Origin: Tenebrio molitor
Taxonomy: Eukaryota > Arthropoda > Insecta > Coleoptera > Tenebrionidae
DNA length: 64,000 nt
Direction of reading: 5' to 3'
Assembly (NCBI RefSeq): GCF_963966145.1
Contig: NC_091052.1
Coordinates: 16,244,001 to 16,308,000 of the forward strand
A model generated the notes under the pieces. That model saw nothing but the letters and a program-made list of their open reading frames with translations, did not search any database and was not told the DNA's origin. Shown here one piece after another: positions 1 through 11,030 of the stretch. Position numbers and translations under genes: made by a program. Positions within the stretch are counted from its first letter, which is position 1, and every line of letters starts with the position of its first letter.

Positions 1-480
1 AGTCTCTGCATTCTTTGCCTCATTACTGAACCTTCCTGATTCATTTACAGCTTTGCTTATTTGACTTTAAACTGATTCAGCACTATATGAGTCACGACTT
101 ACACCAAAAGTTGGTAAATATTTGCCTTGGTCTTAAAATTTTTGCTTTCTGTTTCTTAACGCCGAGAATATTGTTAAATAATTAGTATCGTTAGAATATG
201 TAGAGTCAAAATCAAAATTATTGACTGATAGTATGTATGATAAGTGTGCGAAGTTAACGCTGTGTGGAATGTTATTGTATGCATACATGGTAAAGTAACA
301 ACAACAATAACAACTACACGATGAACATGACTGGAATCTAATTTGTTTTTTCCGAAGAAAACCGTAATTGACAAAACCAATAAAATATTGATCATAATTT
401 CGCAGTGAATTTATGTACTGTTAAGTCTTCTATTTATGCCGCCGTATATTGTGCAGTTATATCTGCGAATACTTGAAACT
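1..480. other. AT-rich intergenic DNA, nothing recognised
   Basis: Low-complexity AT-rich sequence with stops in every frame. Short open frames here have no recognisable domain. I see no repeat ends or RNA gene. Confidence 0.5.
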
Positions 481-1370
481 TGCATAAACTGGTAATTTAA
501 AAGGATATTGATGGCTCCATAAAGCCGCATTAACCGTAAACATAATACGGGGCATAATTTACTCACAACCACGCAATTAATATTAAAGTCGCTTGTAATC
601 TAATCCGATGGTGGTGAAGCGACATTACACGGTGGAGTTGTTGGCCATTGTGATTTTTCACCTTTAGAGCCATTTAAATTACAATGGTTTAATTGACGGT
701 GCAACGTGGTTCTTCCACGGCCCATCGGGTCTGGGTCGACCCGTCGAAATTAAATATAATAATGGTGTTATTGAGTAATTGCGGCAAATCACGAAGGTTT
801 TTGCGGAGCGACGTGAGCACTAGAAACTCGAGAATTGGCATGTTTATGAGGCAATTACAGAAATGAGCTGGTTTAATCGCCATCAAACGGGAATGATTAG
901 TGGCTTCATTATTTCCACCAATCACGTTCACGTAAAATACTACATGTATCCTATAATTAAAACTGCAATTTATTTCCAATTGCCGGGCAAGTCGCGCCGT
1001 TTTATTGTCATGTTCGGCCGCTATCACGTCCGATCTCCCGATTTATCCTGCTTATTTTAATTGAAAACAGGCGCACCGAGTTGATTTATGGAAGAAAATT
1101 GCCGCGGACGCGCCCGTTTTTTTCTCGTCTTGTATGTTCGAAAGTGCATACAGTAAGGCCGACAGCGTCTTATTACGCTCAATTACACCGAAATTGCCGG
1201 TTAATGTCGATAATTAAACCGCGCCGTTAAATAAAACCAATTAGACATGCAGATTTCCGGCGTGTCGTAAATTATCGACGAAAGCATTTTAATGAAAATT
1301 TAATTGCGACCGAGTGCTGTACTGCATTTTTAATCGAAACGTCCAATGAGAATTTTCAGCATACCTACGT
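481..1370. promoter_or_regulatory. Candidate conserved regulatory island
   Basis: The composition changes sharply from the AT-rich flanks to a mixed sequence with dispersed AATTA, CAATTA and TTAATTG cores of the kind bound by homeodomain proteins, for example near 573, 690, 775, 852, 954, 1059, 1180 and 1210. There are no terminal repeats, no simple-sequence tracts and no convincing coding frame. This texture is typical of enhancers around developmental genes. The regulatory role, and any link to the zinc-finger gene at 59-61 kb, is inference. Confidence 0.3.
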
Positions 1371-1936
1371 TCAAAAATTGCTTTTTTTACACCATTCCTC
1401 GGCTACCTTCACGCATTGGCTAACATACGATCGACGCAGTTACAGTTCAGATTGTAACGAGATGTTCAGCCTTATGGGGGGCTATTAATTCGCAGTATGT
1501 ATCCGCTAATTGTCAGATTCCGATTAAATTATTACTTTTTGATTTGCTTCCCAGCAGCAGTGTGTCACTCAGACGACTGTAAAAACCGATACGGCTCTTT
1601 AATTTATTTGAGAAAATCCCGCTTAGCGGGAATGCTTTCTGGTTAATTTCATAATTTTTTAAGATTGAGTTGTTGGAAAAACACTAATGTCAATTTTTTA
1701 TAATTTATGCAAACTTAATGTGTTTGTTTTTAGTTAATAAATAAGGAAAATGACAACTGCCTTATAATATTATGTTACGAGATGGTAGTTACATTTCCAA
1801 CTAGAAGCTTTACAAAATACCTACAAAGTATCTACTACGTAAAACACACTTATTTTCAAAATCTTCAAAAAACGACTAACTAAATATGTAGTTGAAACTA
1901 ACACTAAACAAATACAAAGAATGAAGCAATGTCATA
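1371..1936. other. Intergenic DNA, nothing recognised
   Basis: AT-rich, with stops in all frames. No repeat termini or motif clusters that I can support. Confidence 0.45.
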
Positions 1937-2095
1937 ATGGATCATTGAAAAGATTGTGGTTAAGTATGGCAACTATGCATGAAAGTTTATGTGGCAACTG
2001 TGTGGGTAAGATATTGTTGACATTTCTTTGACAGTTTACAGTCGGGCAATTTTGAAAATTGTCAAATCAATGTGCAATGGTATAAAAAAGCTATT

Positions 2096-2219
2096 TATGC
2101 ACCAAGGGCGTTACAACGATGATTACGCCTGGAGAACGAAAAATCCAGCTCGAGGGTTTTAGCCCGAGAGATGGATATCGTTCGATGGGCGTAATCATTC
2201 GGTGACGACGTGGTGCATA
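2096..2219. repeat. 124-bp foldback with a nested inner hairpin
   Basis: The ends TATGCACCA (2096 on) and TGGTGCATA (to 2219) are inverted repeats, and gattacgcc (2121-2129) faces gggcgtaatc (2187-2196). Inside, ccagctcgaggg and cccgagagatgg form a second stem around a TTTTAG loop. The whole could fold into a cruciform. It sits in the middle of the MITE at 1937-2560 and is absent from that family's other copy, so it is probably a separate small element inserted there. Confidence 0.6.
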
Positions 2220-2306
2220 CAAGATTTTATTTTTCACTATAAGTGTTCTTAAAAAAAAAAAATTGGCATCTTTGCAATTATGAATTGATAAGGACGTTAT
2301 GAATTC

Positions 2307-2363
2307 ATTACGCCCGCTTATTCTTATTACGCCCGCTTATTTTTATTACGCCCTGTTTTATTC
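2307..2363 (+). repeat. Tandem 19-bp repeat with ATTACGCCC core
   Basis: ATTACGCCC starts at 2307, 2326 and 2345, an exact 19-bp spacing, with the remainder of each unit close to GCTTATTCTT. The same core, or its reverse complement GGGCGTAAT / GGGCGTTAC, also occurs in the nearby foldback at 2106, 2122 and 2187. The shared core suggests that foldback and tandem belong to one element. Confidence 0.6.
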
Positions 2364-2560
2364 CCCGGTTGTTATGGACATGTTTACGTATTTCGTATCC
2401 TAGAAGTTATCATGCAATTATACTAAAGTGAAAAATAAAAAATCAAATGCACGCATATGAAATGTCATACAAATGTCAACTATACCCCACCCACACAGTT
2501 GCCACATACATTTTCGTACATAGTTGGTATACTTATCCACAATCAATTTGAATCACCCAA

Positions 2561-2940
2561 TAAAACACATATAGAAGCTTAACGAAGTTATTAAACATTA
2601 TATTTATCTTTCTTTGCTTCAGTCGTATAGTAATACATTTTAATTATTTCTTTTTATTTCGTTTTTCAATCTTTCAAAATTTTTACGTCATGATTAAAAT
2701 GTAATCAATACTAACTTAATAGATTGTTCAAGGAAGCAATCCATTATCTCATGTGATTATAAATCAATGCCAATAGAAATTGCAGGGATTTTTATAAACA
2801 CTTTTTAGGTGCTGTTTTGTTCCCTAGTTGTCAAACTAGGTAATAGGCAACCAGTAAAACCAACTTGTTCTGAGAGTTGCATATCGTAGATCAGACTAAC
2901 ATTATTCAACGCCGACTTGGATCCCACATTCATTTATAGA
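2561..2940. other. AT-rich intergenic DNA, nothing recognised
   Basis: No supported feature. The phrase ggcaaccagtaaaac near 2848 loosely resembles the repeat family at 10283 and 27019, but is too short to call. Confidence 0.4.
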
Positions 2941-3712
2941 TATAGTCCATTTTTTAATTATAGTCCGATGTATCAATTAAAAAGCAGAACAACTGTCATA
3001 TTGCTATCTCTTTTCAACATAATGTAAACAAACTATTGAATTCTTGTACGTATTGAATTAAGCGTGTCCCACTATGCATCTTGCTTTAGCATGTGCGATT
3101 AGAGCAAGACGCGAATTGTACGTTTATTCCACTAGCGACGTCAAATTTTTAGGTTACGTTTTAACCACGTTATTTGGGATAATTTTGTTTAATTTTGCTT
3201 GAAATGTCCTCCGTATGATGCCAACGAAAAGCATGTGGACAGATCCTTTTACAGAATTTGTAAATTGCAAAAACAATATTGGAATTGCGCGGAAACTTGC
3301 AAGACTGGAAGTTAACAGGTAAGGGGGTAAACTAATTCATAGAGGTTGTTTTGTGTTCATGGCGTAGCCGAAACAAAATCTAGGAAGAAAGAAAAACAGT
3401 CTAAACGTGGTTGTTTAGTGCTGTTTTCAACAATTTTTAATATATCTGACCTATTAGTTGATATGTAAATAGTTATCAAAAGCATTCTGAAGGGAGCGGT
3501 TTTTTGAAAGATAAAATTAAAACGGAGGAATGAATTTGCAGAAATACCAAGAAAGCACGAAAGAACACAATATCTGTCTCATGTTGCCTAAATAAATTTT
3601 CAAATATTGGTAGAACCATGCACTGCTGTCAAATGTCGAAAACAGACGCAGGTCATGTCGACTTCTTGATTCGGACTAAGCTCATCGGACTATAATAAAA
3701 AAATGGACTATA
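2941..3712. mobile_element. 772-bp non-autonomous element with 30-bp TIRs
   Basis: The left end TATAGTCCATTTTTTAAT (2941 on) and its continuation through TAGTCCGATG (to 2970) match the reverse complement of 3683-3712 at 29 of 30 positions. The TIR itself carries two copies of ATAGTCC. The interior has no recognisable transposase. It also contains an imperfect stem (gcatcttgctttag against ttagagcaagacgc, about 3076-3112). TA at the ends fits a Tc1/mariner-like target, but the superfamily is not proven. Confidence 0.75.
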
Positions 3713-4878
3713 CTCTGTATTTTTGGTACCACCACCCAACATACGGCATCAGATGTTATTTTGCTGTACTTGTTGTAAAATGAACGTACTTGTTGGATCT
3801 CCTGTTGCTCTAATGTGTATGCTATTAACCAGAATCGCTATTAACTGTGACATATTAAACGATTCAGTCAAATTTATATCCAACTGTGTACGTGATTTGT
3901 TACAGCTGTAAGTCGATTATTATTTAATTATTTTTTCTGACTATCTGTGTGGTACTAATAATTGAACATCAAATGTTATATTTATGTTTTGTGAATCAAT
4001 TAATAATAATAATTACTTTCTGATCCATCACACATCCGGTCAGATTAATTTATCATTACAGACATTATTATCAAATGACGATAAAACCCAGTTTAAAAAG
4101 AGGTGTAAGTAAAATTATCTTAAACCCATCTCCTTTAATATCGCTCCATCGCGCCATAAATCCCAGCATTATTAATCATGTCGATTCTTACTACTGACCC
4201 GGCAGTTAACCGGCATTCAGGATTAACTTTGTTATTATTGCTATTACTACCAAGTAATAACCGGCAAATAGATAACTTAGTGAAGTAATGACAGTCTCCA
4301 AACTCCAGTCCAGTTTGACTACTGGTCATCTAATCTATCACGCTTTTGCTGTTACTCAAATAAAAGTCATTATTACTGTCAAACTGTCCAGTAGACTCAA
4401 AGACATTAAGATAGGTATTCCTAACGGATTTCGTTAGCTAAAGTATGTCTTATGATATTCGAGTACATATTTGCTTTTTGTTTTATTTTTGTGTAAGAAA
4501 GTGTACGCAAAATGTTCAAGTATGTGAATGTGTTATTTAAAAAATTAAGCATAATTTAGTAACAATTGCATGTTTTTTATTAATTATTATTATTTTCAAA
4601 TTTTCAAACTTTCTTTTGATATACTAACGTCATTGGATTATATTTTTCATAGCAATGTTCTTCTTAAGGGTAATTTCAATGCGTTGAATTATTTTTCCAA
4701 TATTACGAACGAACTCCAACTCCTTAAATAAAAATTATGCAGAGCTACTTAATTTAGCTCAATTTAATAAAATTCTAAATTCTCGAAACCATCTTCTAGA
4801 CTTAGTTTTTCCAATTTTAATTGTAACATCTCAAGAGGTTTTAGTCCACTCTTTGAAGAAGATACCCAGCCATGTCTC
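3713..4878. other. AT-rich intergenic DNA, nothing recognised
   Basis: Stops are frequent on both strands. Short open frames at 3723-3911 (+) and 4135-4329 (-) have no domain signature. A slightly richer patch at 4130-4330 could be regulatory, but I cannot support it. Confidence 0.4.
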
Positions 4879-5134
4879 TATAGTCAGCGCGGCGACTCAC
4901 TGGAGTAATAAACTGGCGTGACCTTCACGTGATTTTCGGGGCAAAGACGCGCGCGTTATGATGCAGCTCAGTGCACTCAGCCAAAAGTTCCATGCATTCT
5001 TAAAGTAGTAGGATATACGCACACAGCTCAAATTTGGCGAGGCAGTATAAATCAGGCTTTTTATGCCCTCGCTAGGAATTATAATGTGAATGAACATCTC
5101 GTGATTAGTCCAGTGGTTCGTCGCGCCAACTATA
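4879..5134. mobile_element. 256-bp MITE with imperfect 28-bp TIRs
   Basis: TATAGTCAGCGCGGCGAC at 4879 and the reverse complement of the sequence ending at 5134 (TATAGTTGGCGCGACGAA) form an inverted repeat matching at 22 of 28 positions. The inside is non-coding. The mismatches indicate an old copy. No second copy was noticed in this window. Confidence 0.6.
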
Positions 5135-5880
5135 GCAACTGATATTTCCATGGATCTTTATAAACTCAGCAATTTCACGACATTCGTAAGTTATAGCTAG
5201 CTTCACATTACTCTGTGAGCTTCTGTCAAAAGTTAATTGGTTCTATTTAGAACCAGTTTCTGATGTCAACGCAGCAGAAATAATGAGTTACCCCTTTGTT
5301 TTAAATAAGATACCAAGGTATCAATCAGCAAATAGTTTACTGAGATGTAAAGAAAATACTCCAGTGTACATAAGTGTGTTTTTCGCGAGATATCCGGAAG
5401 TTCTTTGCATTCCAATAACGCAAGTGGGTCTGGTTGACCAAAATAAATTTTTATTGGGAACGGAATGTGCAATGGGATTGTTTAACAATACAGTTAAAGA
5501 ATATCTTGGCAGCTTTGCTGGAGTCGAGTTAAATTGTTGTTTGTTAAATATGCATATTTGTGCATTGTAGTTTTCACTTGACAGTCAGTCGCAGAGTTTC
5601 GAAAAGTAGTGTCCGCACATAAATGCATCTATTGTCATAATATTACCACCCATGCCGATTATTTTATATGACCATTACTTACTTAACAGCAGCAACAAAC
5701 ACTCAGTCTGGGGAAGCGCATACGACATGTCCTGAATTGAAATGATGCGATTACAGGAGCGCTGCTAGTTGTAATGCACATGCCTCACCTATGCATTATG
5801 CGCGTCACTCATGGACCCGCATTAATATTATTAACATCCACTTCTTAGGAAACATGTTCCACTGAAACAGACATTTGTGG
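5135..5880. other. Intergenic DNA, unsupported short ORF
   Basis: A 95-codon plus-strand open frame (5283-5570) lies here, overlapped by an antisense frame of similar size. It shows no domain, signal peptide or membrane segment I recognise, and its codon use looks like translated AT-rich intergenic DNA. I do not call a gene. Confidence 0.4.
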
Positions 5881-6500
5881 TGTTGATTACATGGAATGTT
5901 GGTCGTTTGACGGCGACATAACCGCCGCTCTCGCACCTGCAATTAACCTCTGCAAGCAAGTCTTGCTTCCATCTGGCAGGATTTTTCTTTTTCCTTTCGG
6001 AATTTATCCGTGAATTAGTTTATGATGGCGAGATTAACGTGTGCACTCAGCGCTTCCCGGCCATATATATATAAAACGTGTTGATGAAGAGAAATGTTGT
6101 ATGTGCGCTCCTGCAGTCGTAAAGCTGTCAGGGTCGAAGTCGGAAGCACTCCCGGCTGTTACGGAGGTGTCGGAACGAGGCACCAAATTGCCGCAACGCA
6201 TCAGGGAGGCGGCTGACATCGTCGGTGAGCCCCGAGTAATGGTCCGGAGGTGAGAGTCAAATGGCGGCCTAAATAAAGAAATACGGCTTGAGTCGACAGA
6301 CAAATTAGCGCACGGCTCGCCCGTTATATACACATATTATAGAATGTGTGTACCCAGAGACGGAAAGACAAGTTAGCTGCTGACAAAACAGGACTCCACA
6401 CCCGTAAATTTGATTAGGTGACACGTATGAGGCGGTCGTGATGCTGAATTATAGCTTCAATATACGCCCCCGAACCCGCTTAACCTAAGCCATCAACTTA
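5881..6500. promoter_or_regulatory. Candidate regulatory island with TATA-like run
   Basis: This is a more GC-balanced stretch inside AT-rich DNA. It includes a TATATATATAAAA run at about 6064-6077 followed by mixed sequence with few stops on either strand (6041-6333). The open frames overlap antisense to each other and lack any recognisable protein signature, so I read the region as conserved non-coding DNA or an unrecognised promoter rather than an exon. Confidence 0.25.
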
Positions 6501-8140
6501 TTAACAAACTTGGAGCGCTTTAATGCTCCACTGCGCTTTCCACTACTGTTATTATCTTTAAACACACCCATTAAGCTCTCACTACAAGTATCCAATATTA
6601 AACAATAAAATAAGATTAGATCGCAGTAAACCGCACACGGCATGTCCAGGTGTGTCTTACCGCCGTAATATGTCGATAACTGGACGCTAAGATGAGAAAT
6701 TCTGATACATACTTTGCCGTCTATCGCAAGGTTAACAGTTTGGACCGTTTTTATTCATACATACGTTAAAACAAATGACACAATAGAAAAAATAATGTGA
6801 TCCTATATTTTTTCACTTTTGGTAAAGACTAAACTGTAATAAAATTGAAGATAGAAAATTGAAGAGAAATATGGCAACTAAATCAAAATTGCTAATTTAT
6901 ATTATGTTTATGCAGCTATGTTATCAACCTTAGGCCCTTGGTGCAAAGATGCAAAGAAGCCATCGATTTCATTAATGTCATCGAGAGCGACTTATTGCGG
7001 AATCAGGCGATTCAAAATCAAAGAAATTCTTTTTCGAGAGGATATCCCTTGCTATTCAACGTGGAAACGCTGCAAGCATTCGGGGCACATTTCCAGATTC
7101 CGCATTATTATCGGAAATGTTTGTATTGTAAACCAAAAATGTTATGTACTTAAGTTGATTAATTAAATTCTTTGTATTTTGTTATAAAAATTGAATTTAA
7201 TGTAACATCAAATCGAATGTAACATCTCTAGACCTAACCACATAACGACTCGACATTGACACAGTTCTAATTGTCAATATAAAATTCCTCGATTGTTTAG
7301 AGAATTTGATCAAGATTGCTGTAATTCTAAGCTTTTATCAGTATCTATTTATTATTATTACACATTTTCCACAAATTTTATTGACAATGGAAGGTTCTTT
7401 TAAAATGCGAATTCGCCAATCTAATCATAGATTTGGTCTTTCTGTAAATTATAGCTGATGATATAGTAGTCTCCAACGATATAAGATCCGTCGAAATGGT
7501 CGAAATTCGCATATCATAAAAAAACTGGTTAAGACAGTATGGCTCGTGTCAACACCTGCATTCTGATCAACCAGAGACGGACTAATTTATAATGAATTCT
7601 ACATATAAATTGTGTTCTATGAGGTGAAGTGTCCCATTATTGTTGATTTTATTATTTGTTTTTTTTAATAATAAGGATTTCAGCAAGTGAATATAGTGAA
7701 GAAGAATAGTGAAAATGTTTCAGCCTTGGGAAAACAAATCTGAAGTACCAAAGCGAAAGTTGTGGAAATGAAAACCGTCACCATGACAGTGACAGCGATA
7801 GTCATAGTGATTTTAATTGTCTGGAAAGCACCAATGGAGAAGACACAAGACTTGCCAGCAGTGAATCAAGAAAGAAAAGATTGCATCAACCCATTAGTGG
7901 CCAAAGATTGAAATAATTAGAATTTTTATGAAATTAATGTATATTTTTTATTACTACGTCTATCTAAAGTTAAACACTGTTTAATTTTTTCATATTTTTA
8001 AAAAAAGTAGAAGACAAAAAAAATGTTTCGTTAACGATACTTTGGCATGTTATATGAAGTAAATACTATAGTTAAATTTCACTTATGAAAGAGTAAATCA
8101 ACCCGTATGCAGGTGAACTCAACATTTTTCACACATAGAG
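6501..8140. other. Intergenic DNA with weak coding-like traces
   Basis: Mostly AT-rich and stop-dense. Two short overlapping plus-strand frames at 6918-7166, and a serine/aspartate-rich frame at about 7787-7916 (contains DSDSDSHSDFN), look slightly protein-like. The latter might be the acidic N-terminal part of another piggyBac-type relic, given the piggyBac fragment at 8144-8951. Neither has a diagnostic motif, so this is only a suggestion. Confidence 0.3.
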
Positions 8141-8143
8141 ACG

Positions 8144-8951
8144 CTATTGGTTTTGCAAAGTGTGCAACGGGGTGTTTACCCTCTTCCTGACGTATGATTT
8201 TGTGTCCAATTTGGTCATGTCATAACGCACTTCAACTGGCAAACTGCTTCGAGATGGACGACCCCAGGATGTGGAAGCTGCAGATTCTTCTAAATTTGCT
8301 TCTTCTGGTTCCTCTTCTTCTCTCCTTTTCTCCTTCTGCGCAACCACGAAATTTTAAAACGGAACCGAACCTGTAAACATTTTTGTCGACCGAAGTAAGG
8401 AACCATTTGTTCGTCTATTGAAAGATTATGTGTAAATATTCCGAATTGTAAAGATCTTTTATTCAGTAATGTGAAAATTCGACGTAATTTCGAAAATTTG
8501 TTGTTCTTGTCTAAATTATTATTGTCCGATAGATGAAGATTTCTCTTGATCGCACGAAACGTGTTGCTACTCATGCACTTTCGCACCAGATCTACCCTTT
8601 TATCGACCATTACATATTAGTAGCTGCCAGCGTATCATATCTAGTCAGTATCATTTTCCTGTAAAGTGTCTTAGCTGGAAAAAAGTTAAGTTAAAATCAT
8701 GTTTGTTGTAGTTTTTATTGGGCTTTTTCTGTCATGAGGTGACTGTGTGTATGTATTTCAAATGTTCCTGCAATTTCTAACACGCTTTGTTCTTCCATCG
8801 TAAGATCGTCATTTAGATCTTCTTCATCAGTGAGAATGTCAACAGGAGGAGGAATATACACTGCGTCAATTTCATCATTTTGAGGGTCTTCCTCGAGGAT
8901 TCCTTCCAATTCTTGAAAAGATAGTAGTACGCAAATAATACAATGCGGCAC
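8144..8951 (-). pseudogene. piggyBac-type transposase relic, internally deleted
   Basis: Read from 8951 downwards there are three blocks in the order expected for a piggyBac (PGBD-like) transposase. First is an acidic N-terminal region with PPPVDILTDEEDLNDD and AGTFEI (8951-8715). Second is the start of the DDE_Tnp_1_7 domain, with MSSNTFRAIKRNLHLSD and the hallmark SIDEQMVPYFGR (8610-8350). Third is a C-terminal stretch with GRPSRSSLPVEVRYD followed by a degenerate zinc-finger tail (8270-8144). The catalytic middle is missing: the second block runs almost directly into the third through a low-complexity Arg/Lys/Glu-rich junction with a frame change. Full-length piggyBac transposases are near 550-600 residues, so well over half is gone. 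I did not find TTAA-flanked terminal repeats. The copy cannot encode active transposase. Confidence 0.8.
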
Positions 8952-9059
8952 GATCTGCGGCTACTATATGTAATAGCTTTCATTCCTTGCTACAAAATTT
9001 CACTTTACGGTACGGAAAGCGGATCTGGCTATGGTTGTGTTGTGTTCACTATAATCTAA

Positions 9060-9715
9060 CCTTTAGTGGGGGTCTCCGGGTCTCACCCACGCCTTCCCGC
9101 CTTGCAGCTCCAGACCCATATTCTCCTCTCCCATGCACACCCGTGTACAGATCCCACTAAGAGTCCAATACCGTTTATAAGGGTACCGGCAAATCGATGG
9201 GTTTCCCTCCTGCCGCTAGTACCACGACCCGCGGTGGACCAGTCTCCCTCTCCTCCTTGCCCGAAGGTAATCTTCCCTCGACTCTCCCGAAGGGGGCCAC
9301 TTCTGCTGTTTCCGTTACCTTCAGGGAGCTATCTGCTCCTCTAATCATCTTCATTCCGAGGACCGGCCCCTGTCCACCTTCCGGGGAGAGAAGGCCCGCT
9401 CTCGGTTCCCTTACGGGAACCATCTTAATTTCCACCCATATCCATCTCATACACGTCTTCCATTGCATATCTCCATCGTCTTCGGGGAACTCTTTGCTCC
9501 CCTACTTGTGCAAGGGCAAGTGGCCGAGGGCCACCCACCCCTGTCTACCTTACCGGAGACATCTGCCGATGAGCGGGACAGATTAACTCCTTCTGAACCG
9601 CTCACCGTAGATCCGGTGACACCACGAGGAGGTCACTCACGATCACGGTCTTCTCTCGCCGCGGTGTGCTCTCGGTTGGTGAGTGGACAGCTTCTATCAC
9701 AAGTATCTTGATGCA
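9060..9715. repeat. GC-rich block with a string of short hairpins
   Basis: About 650 bp of strikingly GC-rich DNA in an AT-rich setting. It carries several short perfect inverted repeats: GAAG/CTTC (9263-9275), GGAGC/GCTCC (9325-9339), GGTTCCC/GGGAACC (9404-9421), GGGGA/TCCCC (9484-9502) and GTGGCC/GGCCAC (9520-9534). Open frames exist on both strands (for example 9197-9586 plus, 9175-9468 minus), but stops are rare in GC-rich DNA and no domain is recognisable. A terminal or untranslated part of a retrotransposon is the most likely origin. This is inference. Confidence 0.45.
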
Positions 9716-10282
9716 GACACTTTTTACTGAAGCCATCTACAGTCTAACTGACGAAATCAGGTGTTGCTTACAGAGGACGTGACTTAGTACCTGATGTTGT
9801 CAATTGACATACAAATCATGCCTCCTATTATATCGATCTTAAAGTCTTGCTGATGATCCGAACCATCCAATATCCATCAGACTATCTAATTTTGTTAGGC
9901 GATCAGGCAAATTTGGTGAAATCAGAAGTATCAAAAGTATAGTACCTAGTAGGAAATGATAATGTAGAAAATTTATAAAGTAAACAAGAGCAGCATTTTA
10001 CAAGTACATTCGTAAAAATGGGTATTTTACAAGCTTTATTGCCAAACGCGACGCCAGTGGTAAGCAAATTTTTGGGTGATATGTCAAACAAATGTCAGTT
10101 TTAACCCAATGATATTGATGTTAACCTTGAAAATACTTTTCGATTTCGGCAAAATTTACGGACCTTTCTTGTAATTGTAAGCAACAATTATCCCAGAATA
10201 AGTGGTAAAATGTGTTTTACTATTGAAAATAAAGCATTAATTATTAACAACTAAGTAATTAATAACAAATTTTTCGAGAGAT
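9716..10282. other. AT-rich intergenic DNA, nothing recognised
   Basis: Ordinary AT-rich sequence with stops in all frames. No repeat termini were noticed. Confidence 0.4.
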
Positions 10283-10397
10283 AGGCAACCAATAAAACGA
10301 CTGTGTATGGCAAGTATACATATGCGTACGATCAAGCTAAGAAAAACGTTTCGATAAAACAAAAGATGAGGTAGCACTCTTGATTTGTTTTCTTGTT
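10283..10397. mobile_element. Repeat fragment related to 27019-27322
   Basis: Starts ggcaaccaataaaacgac and continues with aagtatacatatg, closely matching 27019 on (ggtaaccaattaaacgac, then aagtatacatatg). Both copies then share gatgaggta and end with ttgttttcttgttg. The better-preserved copy has GGTAACCAA / TTGGTTACT ends, suggesting a small TIR element. Confidence 0.5.
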
Positions 10398-10456
10398 GAT
10401 CAATTGATCACTCTGTACTTGACTTCTGTGATCAATGCGTTTTACGATACACTAAC

Positions 10457-10768
10457 TATAGTATTGCCGTTATAACTTTTTATCTGCTCCGCCCATATAA
10501 ATTGACCAATGAGATCAAAGATCAAAGCCAGATTCAATCGGTATAATTTTTCATCACATTTGCCACGTAAAAAACTTAAGGTTAGAATTTTGCTGTCAAG
10601 TCCACAATTAATGTTTTAGGTTTTAAAGAATAAAATGTCATTAAGACAATTCGAATGTCAGAACTGTTTTTTCTATGTAAATTAGATCGTCTTAACAACC
10701 CATTTGATTGGTAACTAAGAAAATGTAATGGGCGGGGCAGATAAAATGTTACGTTGTCCTTAGTATAC
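10457..10768. mobile_element. MITE, about 312 bp, TIR core with CCGCCCAT
   Basis: TTTTTATCTGCTCCGCCCAT near 10476-10495 faces the reverse complement of ATGGGCGGGGCAGATAAAA near 10728-10746. The similarity extends outward through a cgttata / cgtaaca block to TATA-type ends, and inward to a shared ACCAAT. The interior is non-coding. The arms have diverged by several indels, so it is an old copy. Confidence 0.6.
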
Positions 10769-11030
10769 TAGACGTTTGTTCCATGAAGCCGTGTTGTTTC
10801 AAAAAGTTTTTCCAAAGTATCGAGCTATCATGTCTTCTATTGTGTTTATTTTGGAAACGAGACAAGCATGTGCTTGTTTCCAAATTTCAGGAAAACCAAA
10901 ATAAAAGGAAAACATAACCACAACTTTGGAATAACACTGGGAAAGTAGTAACTCCTCGAGTGAAAGAATTTTTGCTGCATTTAACACGTCTTGGTCTGAT
11001 AGCTTGTTGGAGGTGAATTACAAGTTGAGT

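Larger units (their letters stand above)
1937..2560. mobile_element. Palindromic MITE, copy 1, with an internal insertion
   Basis: The left end contains gattgtggttaagtatgg followed by caactatg. The right end, read in reverse complement, gives TTGGGTGATTC, then gattgtggataagtat, so the ends form an imperfect terminal inverted repeat of about 60 bp. A second copy lies at 20206-20467. TA occurs at both ends, fitting a Tc1/mariner-type TA target. Compared with the 262-bp copy this one is 624 bp, because extra material fills about 2096-2440: a foldback and an ATTACGCCC tandem, listed separately. No coding sequence is present, so movement would need a transposase supplied elsewhere. Confidence 0.75.

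Noticed and set aside
5283..5570. 95-codon plus-strand open frame
   Set aside because: No domain, signal peptide or membrane pattern; overlapped by an antisense frame of similar length; composition matches translated AT-rich DNA.
6064..6077. TATATATATAAAA as a promoter TATA box
   Set aside because: No initiator-plus-coding arrangement follows; such runs also occur by chance in AT-rich DNA, so it is mentioned only as TATA-like.
6918..7166. Two overlapping plus-strand frames that look faintly protein-like
   Set aside because: Two competing frames, no recognisable motif and no splice context.
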